Part shown: one piece after another, positions 56,501-64,000 of the stretch
Position numbering within the stretch: the stretch's first letter is position 1
How the letters are laid out: every line of letters begins with the position of its first letter
Assembly: GCA_002099365.1 (NCBI GenBank)
Contig: MSED01000001.1
Coordinates: 868,001 to 932,000 of the forward strand
Length of the DNA: 64,000 nucleotides
Origin: Phialophora verrucosa
Lineage: Eukaryota; Ascomycota; Eurotiomycetes; Chaetothyriales; Herpotrichiellaceae
Reading direction: 5' to 3'
Made by a program: the position numbers and the translations under genes
Notes under the pieces: generated by a model
The model's input: only the letters and a program-made list of their open reading frames with translations
Databases searched by the model: none
Told to the model about the DNA's origin: nothing

Positions 56501-56564
56501 CCCTACTTGTGAATAGCAACAGAAAGGTTAAAACCCAAATTCCAACAGCTTCAGCCCGAGCCAT
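53535..56564 (-). CDS. secreted collagen-like protein with WSC-type C-terminal domain
   Basis: Inferred 788-residue protein in eight exons: 56358-56564, 56073-56308, 55535-56025, 55476-55485, 55351-55376, 55274-55282, 54980-55015 and 53535-54886; phases close. Residues 1-25 are a signal peptide (MARAEAVGIWVLTFLLLFTSRATAG). An N-terminal globular region of about 285 residues has many Asn-glycosylation sites, a dibasic-rich KRLRKRQ site that could be cleaved by a Kex2-like protease, and three 11-residue repeats. Gly-X-Y starts at the end of exon 3 and is carried through four microexons. The last exon then gives 110 consecutive triplets without a break (54887 to 53898), rich in GPT, GPS, GPQ, GIQ and GDP. 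The end (YMGCWSQGC...CYCGSAL...CVPCYGQPVGLCG) matches the Cys pattern of a WSC carbohydrate-binding domain. A wall or matrix role is inference. Confidence 0.82.
53958..54245 (-). repeat. 72-base coding repeats in the collagen domain, four units
   Basis: Four head-to-tail units of 72 bases (24 residues, eight Gly-X-Y triplets): 53958-54029, 54030-54101, 54102-54173 and 54174-54245. Each encodes GPTGAQGIQGDPGPSGPSGPQGE plus one residue with few changes. Shorter relatives continue upstream to about 54640. Confidence 0.9.
56081..56179 (-). repeat. 33-base coding repeats, three units
   Basis: Three units (56081-56113, 56114-56146, 56147-56179) in exon 2 of the collagen-like gene, coding LSNTNPDIPVA-type 11-residue repeats with a few changes. 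Confidence 0.9.
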
Positions 56565-57657
56565 GCTAACGAAAAGTCACCTATCCAGGCAACAAAAGAG
56601 TGGATGAATACAAATGAATCAAGCGACAACGCAGCAAGGGGAGTGGCAGCGGAGGGGTTTTAGTAGTGAAATATATGAACATGTCTATCCAGGGAGCTCG
56701 AAAGAACACACAGGATCTGCAGGCTTGCCGAGATAACATGGTCCCCAGACAACCTGAAGATTTGCCAATTCGACAAGGAATGCATGGTCAAAGCTGCAGA
56801 CTGCACCGGAAGATTTGCCAACCGTGGCCAATCCGAGCAGGAATTCACGGTCAGAGCTTCAGGTTGCCCTTGAACAGTTTGCCAATTCAAGAAGGAATGC
56901 ACGGTTAAAGCTGCAGATTTCATCAATCGGATCAAGGTCGAACGGCTACCCGGCTGACCAATTTTCCGCCAGGTTGACCCGACGTTGGAATGCTCGCGTC
57001 GCGATGGGACTAAACAGCCTTGGGACAAAATCGGTGCCGTGATCCGGCCGATAGCTGTAAGCGAGGCATTTGCCGAGCACCGTTCTTTGAAAGCGTATAC
57101 CAATATGCTCAGAACAGGCCTGATGCGGATCAAAGTTGTAAGAAGTGCGTCTGGGGCGAACGCAAGTACCATGTCACAGGACACAGGGAGAAGTGCGTCG
57201 GCCCATCTTGAAAGAATGTGAAGGGATAGAATGTGTGGAATGGATGGGGACAGGAGGCGGAGGGATAGAACGTGTGGCATCATTAACGAAGATGTGAAAG
57301 AAATAAGATATGAAGTGAAGGAAGAGTGAAAGGAGGAAGATATGATCATAATGTGAAAAGTGGGGGGTTCCTCATGTCACGTGCATGTTGTTGTTCCTCG
57401 CGTCGTTCGTGTTCTTTCCCTTTTCTGCCCACCAGGCAACAGAAGTTACAATGACGAATAACATTGGCGAGATCATTCGCCTGCAAAGCATCAGGCCTTG
57501 CGGTTGCTGTTAGGCCGAAAAGGAACACTCGTCCCAGTGGTGAAGACAGCATTACCCGTCATGAAATGGTATCCTAACTGCTCTCTTTTGTGACCTTTTG
57601 TGACCACAGGCTCTGGAAGCTCGGATCTCTTGACAGCTCCATCATCGAGATCCCAGC
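56565..57657. other. divergent intergenic region with decayed repeat
   Basis: About 1.1 kb between the collagen-like gene and REV7. A 229-codon minus-strand frame (56660-57349) has no start context or family resemblance and I do not accept it as a gene. An imperfect tandem repeat lies at 56757-56924. Confidence 0.5.
56757..56924. repeat. imperfect tandem repeat, about three units of 40-65 bases
   Basis: Recurring blocks TTTGCCAATTC, AGGAATGCACGGT and AAAGCTGCAG (with changes) near 56764, 56815 and 56876. Units vary in length, so it is old or decayed. Confidence 0.7.
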
Positions 57658-58722
57658 ATGGCCGAAGATCTCAACATGGCCGAAGACCACGGCATGGCCG
57701 AAGAATTCAGTGCGACTGAAGACCTCAGCATGGACGACTTAGCACGCAAGTCGAAAACAGTGTCTAATGTGCTCTCGACCCACAATCAACTACTGGACAC
57801 GCTCATTTCCTTCCTGACCGTCGCTACACACCACATCCTCTACCTTCGCCGGCTCTATCCACCGACCTCTTTCCTTTCCACTCGAGCGTACAACTACTCT
57901 GTCCGCCAAAATCGGCATCCGAGAGTGTGTGCGTGGGTCAATGATGCAATGACCGCAGTCCGAGGTCAGTTGCAGAAGGATGTGGTTGAGAAGCTTTCAC
58001 TCTGCATATACGAGTGTAAGGGTAACCGCGTTCTCGAACGCTGGACGTTCGATCTTCGGTCATTTCCTCAAGTTGTAAAACGCGACCATGACGTCCAGTT
58101 CGAAACAATTCCGCCAGACGATGGTGACGGCGACGACCGCGGCGACGGCGACGGCGAGGAAGATGATGAAGACGAGGATCTTCTGGCTGTGCAACTCAAT
58201 TTGGCTGATCTGGAAGCCCATTTCCGTGCCACCTTGTACAGACTTGCCACCTCAGCAGCCCGACTTAGACCATTGCCGGATGGGCCTGGTGCTCCTGAGT
58301 GCAGTTTCACTCTGGCTATCGAGGTCAAGCCCGAGGCTGACCGGCCTGTCGGTCGCCTCGAGAAAGACGAGCGGAGGTGGATCGCTGCAGACCGGGCATC
58401 GGACCTCAACCGTTCCCCTCCTTCCGCTCCTTTAGCACCGTTACGACAGAATGTGCACGCTGTAAGCGAATCGTCGCCAAGAACACATGCAGTACGCCTT
58501 TTGGAGGTCGGGGAGCTTCAGATGGAAGTCTGGGTGGAAGAAGCCGCAGCTAAATTTGAGTTCAATCTTCCAACATCTGCACCTGATTCGTACCCACCTC
58601 CAGAACAGAAAGCCGCAGAAATGTCTCGCAGTGCAGGGAAGGTGAAGTTCGATGCCGGCAGTGTGCATGCAAATGATCTCGAACCACAGGATGTCAACCA
58701 CGAATCAGAACGGGAACATTGA
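57658..58722 (+). CDS. REV7: HORMA-domain protein, Rev7/MAD2B-like
   Basis: Single-exon frame of 354 residues. Rev7 is the HORMA adaptor subunit of translesion polymerase zeta, binding Rev3 and Rev1 in the nucleus. The HORMA domain begins near residue 38 (VSNVLSTHNQLLDTLISFLTVATHHILYLRRLYPPTSFLSTRAYNYSVRQNRHPRVCAWVND) and continues through VVEKLSLCIYE...VLERWTFDLRSFP, the expected core strands. An acidic Asp/Gly/Glu insert (about 155-180) interrupts the domain, a feature seen in some fungal Rev7 proteins. The C-terminal part contains VRLLEVGELQMEVWVEE, the seat-belt strand. The first 25 residues hold four short MAED/MAEE-type repeats and several possible start Met codons, so the true start is uncertain. 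Confidence 0.88.
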   Translation: MAEDLNMAEDHGMAEEFSATEDLSMDDLARKSKTVSNVLSTHNQLLDTLISFLTVATHHILYLRRLYPPTSFLSTRAYNYSVRQNRHPRVCAWVNDAMTAVRGQLQKDVVEKLSLCIYECKGNRVLERWTFDLRSFPQVVKRDHDVQFETIPPDDGDGDDRGDGDGEEDDEDEDLLAVQLNLADLEAHFRATLYRLATSAARLRPLPDGPGAPECSFTLAIEVKPEADRPVGRLEKDERRWIAADRASDLNRSPPSAPLAPLRQNVHAVSESSPRTHAVRLLEVGELQMEVWVEEAAAKFEFNLPTSAPDSYPPPEQKAAEMSRSAGKVKFDAGSVHANDLEPQDVNHESEREH

Positions 58723-59654
58723 TAGACAACTACCAAAGGTGAGTTGTTGCTAAGGGAGGAACGTATTGCGCGAATCCCCAGAGTTTCAGCCCGTCCTGTC
58801 ATTTGCACCTTGGCCATTCCGCATGGTGCGGAGCAATTGACACTGCGCGTGGCCTACCGAGATGCTCAGATTATCGCGCAGAGCGTGCGGTAAGTCTGGA
58901 GCTAAATTTCGCCCTCGCCAGTCTCTTCGCCATGCCAGGGCTATGTGAAGCTTCGACTATCACCGAAGGGAGCACGGTGCTTGAGGGCTAGGATCACGCT
59001 GCCTACCTCTCGCACCCGTCGTCGGGTCCAAAAACAAAATATGGCGAACGAAAGAAGTATGTCAGAATCGAGCAGTACATATTTAGTTTCATTTCTTAAA
59101 CTCATCGACCCATCTCACACAGTAAACAACACAGATGGGATGATCTGGCTTCTATCCGGGAAACGCAACCCCAGGCGCAGCTTCCGATGCCTCCAGCTGG
59201 TCATGCGAACAGAGAACACGGCGAGTTTGTTTGTGAAGCTTCGCCGTTCACAACACCCTTTGTTCTGAGGACAACCTTCCTTGTCACTGCAAACCAGCCT
59301 TCGGCCCTCACAAACGCTTCTGTCCGAAATGATTTCGTTGTCATTAACAAAGCCTCCAGACAAGGCACCTGGACAAGATCCTCATTAGCGTTTATATCAC
59401 CCCATGGTTCAGCTGCCCGGGTCCTCACTCGAGGTGCCTTGTGACAATCAGGCGGTCGTGTCTCGCGGCCTCCCACTCCATATCTACTACGCTATTGTTC
59501 TCCCAAAGGTTTGTATCCTTTCTCTATTCCCATACAATATCCCATAGACCAGCTGTTCTAAAGCACGCACAAAGACCCCTACAGACTTACATAGTCTACC
59601 TCGAGGCCTTTTTCCATTCTCTAGGAACAACACAACACCTGAGACCCCGTCACC
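58723..59654. other. intergenic, no gene seen
   Basis: About 930 bases between REV7 and the GH16 gene on the same strand. The last 200 bases form a pyrimidine-rich leader. Frames are short and unsupported. Confidence 0.5.
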
Positions 59655-60749
59655 ATGCGGCCTTCAACTCTTGTGTCCGCTGTTCTTGCTGGAGGTGCGC
59701 GGGCCCTCTCAATCTATCAACTTGTCGGCAACTACTCCGGAGTCGACTTCTTCAACGATTTTCAATTCTTCTCTGACCCTGACCCTACAGCTGGCTTCGT
59801 GAAGTATGTCGACCAGGACACTGCAAATTCGACCGGGCTTGCCGGTATCGCTTCCAGCGACCAGTTCAAAGACTTGGCCTACCTAGGTGTCGACTACTCC
59901 TCGGTTGCGCTGGCTGGAAGACCTTCGACTCGGATCGAGTCTCGGAGCACATTCAACTCATCGACTCTATGGATCACTGACATTCATCATCATCCTGGTG
60001 GGCTTTGTGGTGTTTGGAGCGCCTACTGGCTTCTTGGTCCAAATTGGCCATGGGGCGGTGAAATCGACCTGCTCGAGAACATCAACCTAGCCACCATCAA
60101 CAAGTATGTATTGCACACGGGTGCCAACCTCGCTGTCTCCAATCTCAGCGACCCTACCATCGCCAACTCCACTGGCATGGATATCCGCGGTCATTTCAGC
60201 AACCTCAACTGCTCTGCCGCCGCGGAGGGTAACGTTGGTTGTGTAGTCGAAGGCCAGAACAACACTTTCGGTACCGAGTTCAATTCAAATGGCGGGGCCG
60301 TCATCGCTTTGGAATACCTGAACGAAGCAATCTCAGTTTGGCAATTTGACCGATCTGAGCTTCCCGGCGACATCTTCAATGGCACTCCAACCCCCTCGGC
60401 CTGGCGTCGTCCGGACGCCCATTTCATGGCTACTGACAACTCCTCTCTTGAGGACTACTTCTATTCACTACGAATGGTCTTCAACACGGACATCTGTGGG
60501 TCTTGGATCGACAAGGGATGGCAGACCAGCGAGTGCGCCGCTCTTGCTCCTTCCTGTACGGCATATGCCGCACAGAGTCCTGCTGCGTTCAAGGATGCTT
60601 ACTGGCTCATTGGCGGAGTCCAAGTCTACAAGACTGTCGCCAGTGATTTGACTGCAACTTCCATTCCTGAGGTTCCCGCTACGAACGAGACCTCGGATAC
60701 CAATTATCGTCGTCACGTTCGTCGATCTTCGACAGGCCGGGTTTGGTGA
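59655..60749 (+). CDS. glycoside hydrolase family 16 endo-beta-glucanase
   Basis: Single-exon frame of 364 residues. Secreted beta-1,3(4)-glucanase-like enzyme. Residues 1-18 are a signal peptide (MRPSTLVSAVLAGGARAL), and the mature domain starts IYQLVGNYSGVDFFNDFQFF. The catalytic motif EIDLLE gives nucleophile Glu136, Asp138 and acid/base Glu141 in WGGEIDLLENIN. Family landmarks around it include GVWSAYWLLGPNWPWGG, HTGANL and SVWQFDRSELPGDI. There are several Asn-glycosylation sites and paired Cys near the C terminus. The end is short and basic with no GPI signal, so it is probably soluble and acts on plant or fungal beta-glucans. Length is typical of fungal subgroup enzymes. Confidence 0.92.
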   Translation: MRPSTLVSAVLAGGARALSIYQLVGNYSGVDFFNDFQFFSDPDPTAGFVKYVDQDTANSTGLAGIASSDQFKDLAYLGVDYSSVALAGRPSTRIESRSTFNSSTLWITDIHHHPGGLCGVWSAYWLLGPNWPWGGEIDLLENINLATINKYVLHTGANLAVSNLSDPTIANSTGMDIRGHFSNLNCSAAAEGNVGCVVEGQNNTFGTEFNSNGGAVIALEYLNEAISVWQFDRSELPGDIFNGTPTPSAWRRPDAHFMATDNSSLEDYFYSLRMVFNTDICGSWIDKGWQTSECAALAPSCTAYAAQSPAAFKDAYWLIGGVQVYKTVASDLTATSIPEVPATNETSDTNYRRHVRRSSTGRVW

Positions 60750-61279
60750 TTGATATATCAACTCTGATCCACCACGGGAATTCACTGTCTGCAATCTTTA
60801 TTGATAAGAGTCATGTCCAACCACATCAGACTAGGTACAGTTTTGAGGATAGGCATATTCAATTGCGGCAAGACAATAGGTCCTCGGAAAGAGATATTTC
60901 GTTCACTTCACTCTTCAACTTCGCTCCAAGTGCGATTATTCTCTCTGTCCATATGCTCGTACACCTTGTTTTGTTCGAGCTAATCGCTAGCTGCCATGTA
61001 GTCTTCCCCGTACTTCGTCATCGACCTGTCTTTTTCTATTAACCTTCGCTGACACTGTTCTGCAGCACCTATGCTATCTCTATTCCTGGCACTGTTTTGC
61101 CGCACCTCTACAGTGTGCCTCCGACATCACTACATCTTGGCGACCTAGCCTGTTCATTCACTTCTTCGCCCACAGACCCGTCACCAACGTGCCCGAACCT
61201 GCAACCCACCCGCCTCAGCATCGAAATATCTCTCCTTCCTCTACCAGGAGACACATCCAAACCTCTACTCGGCACCATC
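60750..61279. other. intergenic, no gene seen
   Basis: 530 bases between the GH16 gene and the orphan secreted protein on the same strand. The frame of the latter stays open upstream to 61097, but those residues precede a good signal peptide and I treat them as leader. Confidence 0.5.
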
Positions 61280-62305
61280 ATGCTGCTGCTCCTCGTTTTC
61301 CTCCTCCGATGTCTCCCAGCGATCCTCCCCTGGCAGCACGACATGACCGGATTTGCCTCTGCAGAGGTGGCGCCTGCCCTGCCCCCTTATTCCAGCGCGA
61401 ACAAGACCACATCCGCATCCACACCCGCAGACGCACGATCCACATCGGACCACAATATTCTCAAAGTCCCGGTGTCGAAGGGCCGAACCCCGGCTCTTGA
61501 CGGAACTACATCCCTGTTCGTCAATGGCACATCAGGTCCGTCCGCCAACGCTCGGACTCACAGCATTCCCCGTGATTTCGGCACCCAGTCGGACGAAGGC
61601 CCCGTCAACGGCGTGAGTATATACATCCATTGATCCATCCCTTGGCCGCGCTCGGTCATCTCGCCCTTAACCCCGTGGCTTGTTTGCCAAGCGAATCAGT
61701 AGGAGTCCGCGGTCGTCGCCGTCTCGCAATGCAATCCGCAAGTCTCGCTCCGTTCACCGTTGCTAACTCACTTTGTGTTGGGTGGGGCACTAGATGTACA
61801 TCTGCCAGTACCCCGACTGGTCGGGCACTTGCTTCTGGACAGAGATCTATCCCTCAATGTATAATCACTGCATGGTGATTATCGCGGTCGGGGGTTGGGC
61901 TTCGCTTGGTCCTGACGCCGGCATCGCTGTCGATCTATATCGGTATGTCATGTCATGTCATGTCGTGCTCCCCCATCTTCTGTCGTGTTATGTCGCGTTT
62001 TGTTGTGAAAGTGTCCCGCCTGCTGCTCTGTTTCCGGTACGCGTCATCGTCACCCTCACACGCACGCACGCACGCACGGTGAGAGAGACAGAGAGAAGTG
62101 TGTATGTGTTCCCCCTCTCGAACTGCAAGCTGACGGACGGGTGGCCTCCTGGCGTAGGGATTCGCTGTGTCAGGAGATGTTCTGGAAAGACTTGACCTTC
62201 CCGGGCGACGCTGATGCTCCTGCGCGGATTGCAAGTTCGGGGATCCCCTCGGTGGACAGTGACTTGATTGGCGCGGTTTTCAGACCATGGGCCGGGAGTA
62301 CATGA
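61280..62305 (+). CDS. orphan small secreted protein, three exons
   Basis: Exons 61280-61612, 61794-61942 and 62158-62305 join in frame to 209 residues. The start MLLLLVFLLRCLPAILPW is a strong signal peptide. The first 100 residues of the mature part are Ser/Thr/Pro-rich and poorly structured. Exons 2 and 3 encode the compact part, with the block MYICQYPDWSGTCFWTEIYPSMYNHC and later LCQEMFWKDLTFPGD. This resembles the small Cys- and aromatic-rich modules (crystallin-like C-X-n-W-X-G-X-C) of some fungal secreted proteins, and gives four Cys. I cannot name a family. It could be an effector-like or surface protein. Intron 2 (61943-62157) is full of simple repeats. Confidence 0.7.
62059..62078. 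repeat. CACG microsatellite within intron 2
   Basis: Five tandem tetranucleotide units, followed directly by a GAGA-rich stretch, in intron 2 of the orphan secreted protein gene. The same intron begins with tandem TGTCA words (61946-61965). Confidence 0.9.
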
Positions 62306-63501
62306 GTTGTGTATCCAGAAGCAGTTTGAAGGGGAGGCAGAGGGGAGGGAAGGGGAACCAAGTACTGGACTTCAATGTATGAACACGATCGCGATGGAGC
62401 AGACATAATCGCGCTTGGTGGAATGCCGCGTTCAGATCGAATCGTCAATTGGAAATGCAAAGACAGTCTGGTGTGCGCGCGCGCGTGTGTGTGTGTGTGT
62501 GCGTCGCGAGCCTAGAAGGCTCGGTTACAATATGTATCCTTGCTCGTCGTGCATACTTTGTGTCTACTTGCGAGATTGGTGCCTACCTATGCTAATGAAG
62601 ACGGTAAGGCAAGCCCTCGACGTAGAGTAAGAGGTCCGCCTGCGTGTCTTTCGCCATGTCCATGCGTGAGGAAGGGAATTACACATCTGTCAATCTCTCG
62701 GGACAACATCCGGATCCTTAAGATTACCTACAAGAATCCTGTTTCAGCAAGGCATGGTGATGGAATTAAGCGCAGCGATGGCCGCAAAGGCAAGCCAAAG
62801 GTGTATACAGTACAGTATCACGGTACTCTATAATATAATATGAGTATTAGAGGCAACGTTGATCTCAGACCGGAAGAGAGTCGCAAAATCATTTCTCCGT
62901 ACTCGGTACAACATCCCACCTTACGCCAAACATCACCGTAATCATTCGATTCGGGTGGTGGAAAATCTACGCAAGGGCACATACATACATACCTGGGTAG
63001 GCAAGCACAAAAGGTAAGTATGTACTAAAGAGCTCCTCCTGTATGCGCGGGGGAGCAGGAAGGCGTACAGATCATGCATGCATCACAGCGTTGGTCTCCA
63101 GGCGGAGTGAGTCCCACTTCACGTGCTAGAATCTAGATATATTGTATCTAGACCTAGAGTATCACGCCGCGTAAAGTGCCATCGGATACGCACGACAGAT
63201 ATGTACATGGCCGTATAGCTTTTGAGACTCCGAAGTACGGCATATTGTCTGCCTGACACTCCATATCTGGTCTTGTGGTCCTGGAACCTTTTCTCGGTCC
63301 CGTGTGCGAGCCAGCAATACTCCTTATGGACTGTACGTAAGTATCATTCTGGGAACAGTCATCATGGCGTGTTGGGAAGGATTTGCATGGCATGGTATGT
63401 CCTGTCTGCTTTTGCTCGACGGCCAACACAGGTAGCCCATTTGTGGATTCCCTCTTTGCTTGCTCAACGGCCAATATAGGTAGCTCATTTCATGTACACG
63501 T
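62306..63501. other. intergenic between convergent genes
   Basis: About 1.2 kb between the orphan secreted protein and the PTC7-like phosphatase. It holds an alternating GC/GT tract (62471-62504) and a CATA tetranucleotide run near 62980-62995. No gene seen. Confidence 0.5.
62471..62504. repeat. alternating purine-pyrimidine tract (CG)n(GT)n
   Basis: 34 bases of strictly alternating purine and pyrimidine: GTGT, then CG units, then seven or eight GT units, then GCGT. Such tracts can adopt Z-DNA and vary in length. Confidence 0.9.
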
Positions 63502-64000
63502 TCATTCCCTTTTCCTCACGATGCCAATGACAACGCTAATGTCATCCAGCTTGCCTCCCTCGGCGGCGATACCCTCGTCAAACGCGCGTTCCATGTACGG
63601 GCTCTCGGCGTTAGGATCCATGGCGATTTCTCTCGCCGCGTTCATCAACCGGCGCGCCACGTAGACGACGCCGTCTCTGGCGTCTCCGTCGTCAATCCCG
63701 TTGCCAATGTGCTTTGATTTCCCGCCGTCATCGTCGGATGCCGACGAAGCAGCGGAATCCTGCCACTGGCGAATGCTCTCGCAGATGTTCTTGCAGATTT
63801 CATGCTCCCACAGATTATCAGTCACGCCGTCACTCAGGACCGCGACGACATCGCCGACTTGGATGTTTTCGATGGTGTCGCAGACTGCGTTGCCCGTGGG
63901 CGTGTCGGGGGAGTTCGTGCCTAGCTGGCGGGGACAGTCAAACCAATGCCATTGTTCCTTGGAGTGGTAGAGAATGGTCCCTCCGGTGCTCTCTGAGTTC
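63502..64000 (-). CDS. PP2C-type phosphatase, PTC7-like, C-terminal part only
   Basis: The frame is open from the right window edge to the stop at 63502, so 165 C-terminal residues are seen and the start lies outside. Metal-binding and core motifs of PP2C phosphatases are present: VGDVVAVLSDGVTDNLW (metal-binding Asp in SDG) and GKLDDISVVIGIV at the C terminus (metal-binding Asp in DDI). The segment TPTGNAVCDTIENIQVGD and the final fold match PTC7, the mitochondrial phosphatase that acts on coenzyme Q biosynthesis proteins. A Ser/Asp-rich insert (about SSASDDDGGKSKHIGNG) is unusual. No introns in the visible part. Confidence 0.85.
   Translation of the reverse strand, partial: NSESTGGTILYHSKEQWHWFDCPRQLGTNSPDTPTGNAVCDTIENIQVGDVVAVLSDGVTDNLWEHEICKNICESIRQWQDSAASSASDDDGGKSKHIGNGIDDGDARDGVVYVARRLMNAAREIAMDPNAESPYMERAFDEGIAAEGGKLDDISVVIGIVRKRE

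Noticed and set aside
56660..57349. 229-codon minus-strand open frame
   Set aside because: Residues are Leu/Ser/Ile-rich without a domain, and much of it translates the imperfect tandem repeat at 56757-56924. There are no splice partners and no family resemblance.
61097..61279. Upstream extension of the orphan secreted protein
   Set aside because: It would bury the strong signal peptide that begins at 61280.

Overview
The window is a 64 kb piece of nuclear DNA from a filamentous ascomycete fungus (Pezizomycotina). The signs are short GT-AG introns of 43-258 bases, 5' splice sites close to GTAAGT/GTGAGT, Zn2Cys6 transcription factors, MFS transporters, and fungus-restricted families (DUF3176, DUF7598-like, LYC1, WSC domain). 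I cannot fix the class. Exon limits below were read by eye from splice signals, reading frame and family similarity. Every multi-exon model marked complete sums to an open frame.

Left third (1-32 kb) is accessory in character. In order it holds: a truncated MFS transporter (+), a tubby-like unknown (-), a six-exon aldo-keto reductase (+), a Zn2Cys6 regulator (-), an aldo-keto reductase pseudogene (+), a Ser-rich surface protein (-), a DUF3176 membrane protein (+), an FAD monooxygenase (-), an unrecognised 144-residue protein (-), a Baeyer-Villiger-type monooxygenase (-), a DHA2 drug transporter (-), a divergent Zn2Cys6 regulator (+), a DUF829/PaxU-like hydrolase (-) and a LYC1-type lysine acetyltransferase (-). 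The stretch from about 15.6 to 30 kb looks like a small oxidation, export and regulation cluster with no PKS, NRPS or terpene backbone enzyme.

Middle (32-53.4 kb) is mostly housekeeping: an RBR E3 ubiquitin ligase of RNF216 type, the RecQ4-like helicase HRQ1, a conserved membrane protein of unknown function, a 63-residue SERF/4F5 protein, a DUF7598-like membrane protein, a 4 kb gene-poor and repeat-rich stretch (44.4-48.4 kb), a coiled-coil protein, prefoldin subunit 1 and an alkaline ceramidase.

Right end (53.5-64 kb) holds the most unusual gene: a secreted collagen-like protein with 110 uninterrupted Gly-X-Y triplets, a WSC-type C-terminal domain, and collagen microexons of 9, 10, 26 and 36 bases. 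It is followed by REV7, a GH16 glucanase, an orphan secreted protein and the 3' end of a PTC7-like phosphatase. The collagen-WSC protein, the glucanase, the Ser-rich protein and the orphan secreted protein suggest an investment in cell-wall and surface functions.
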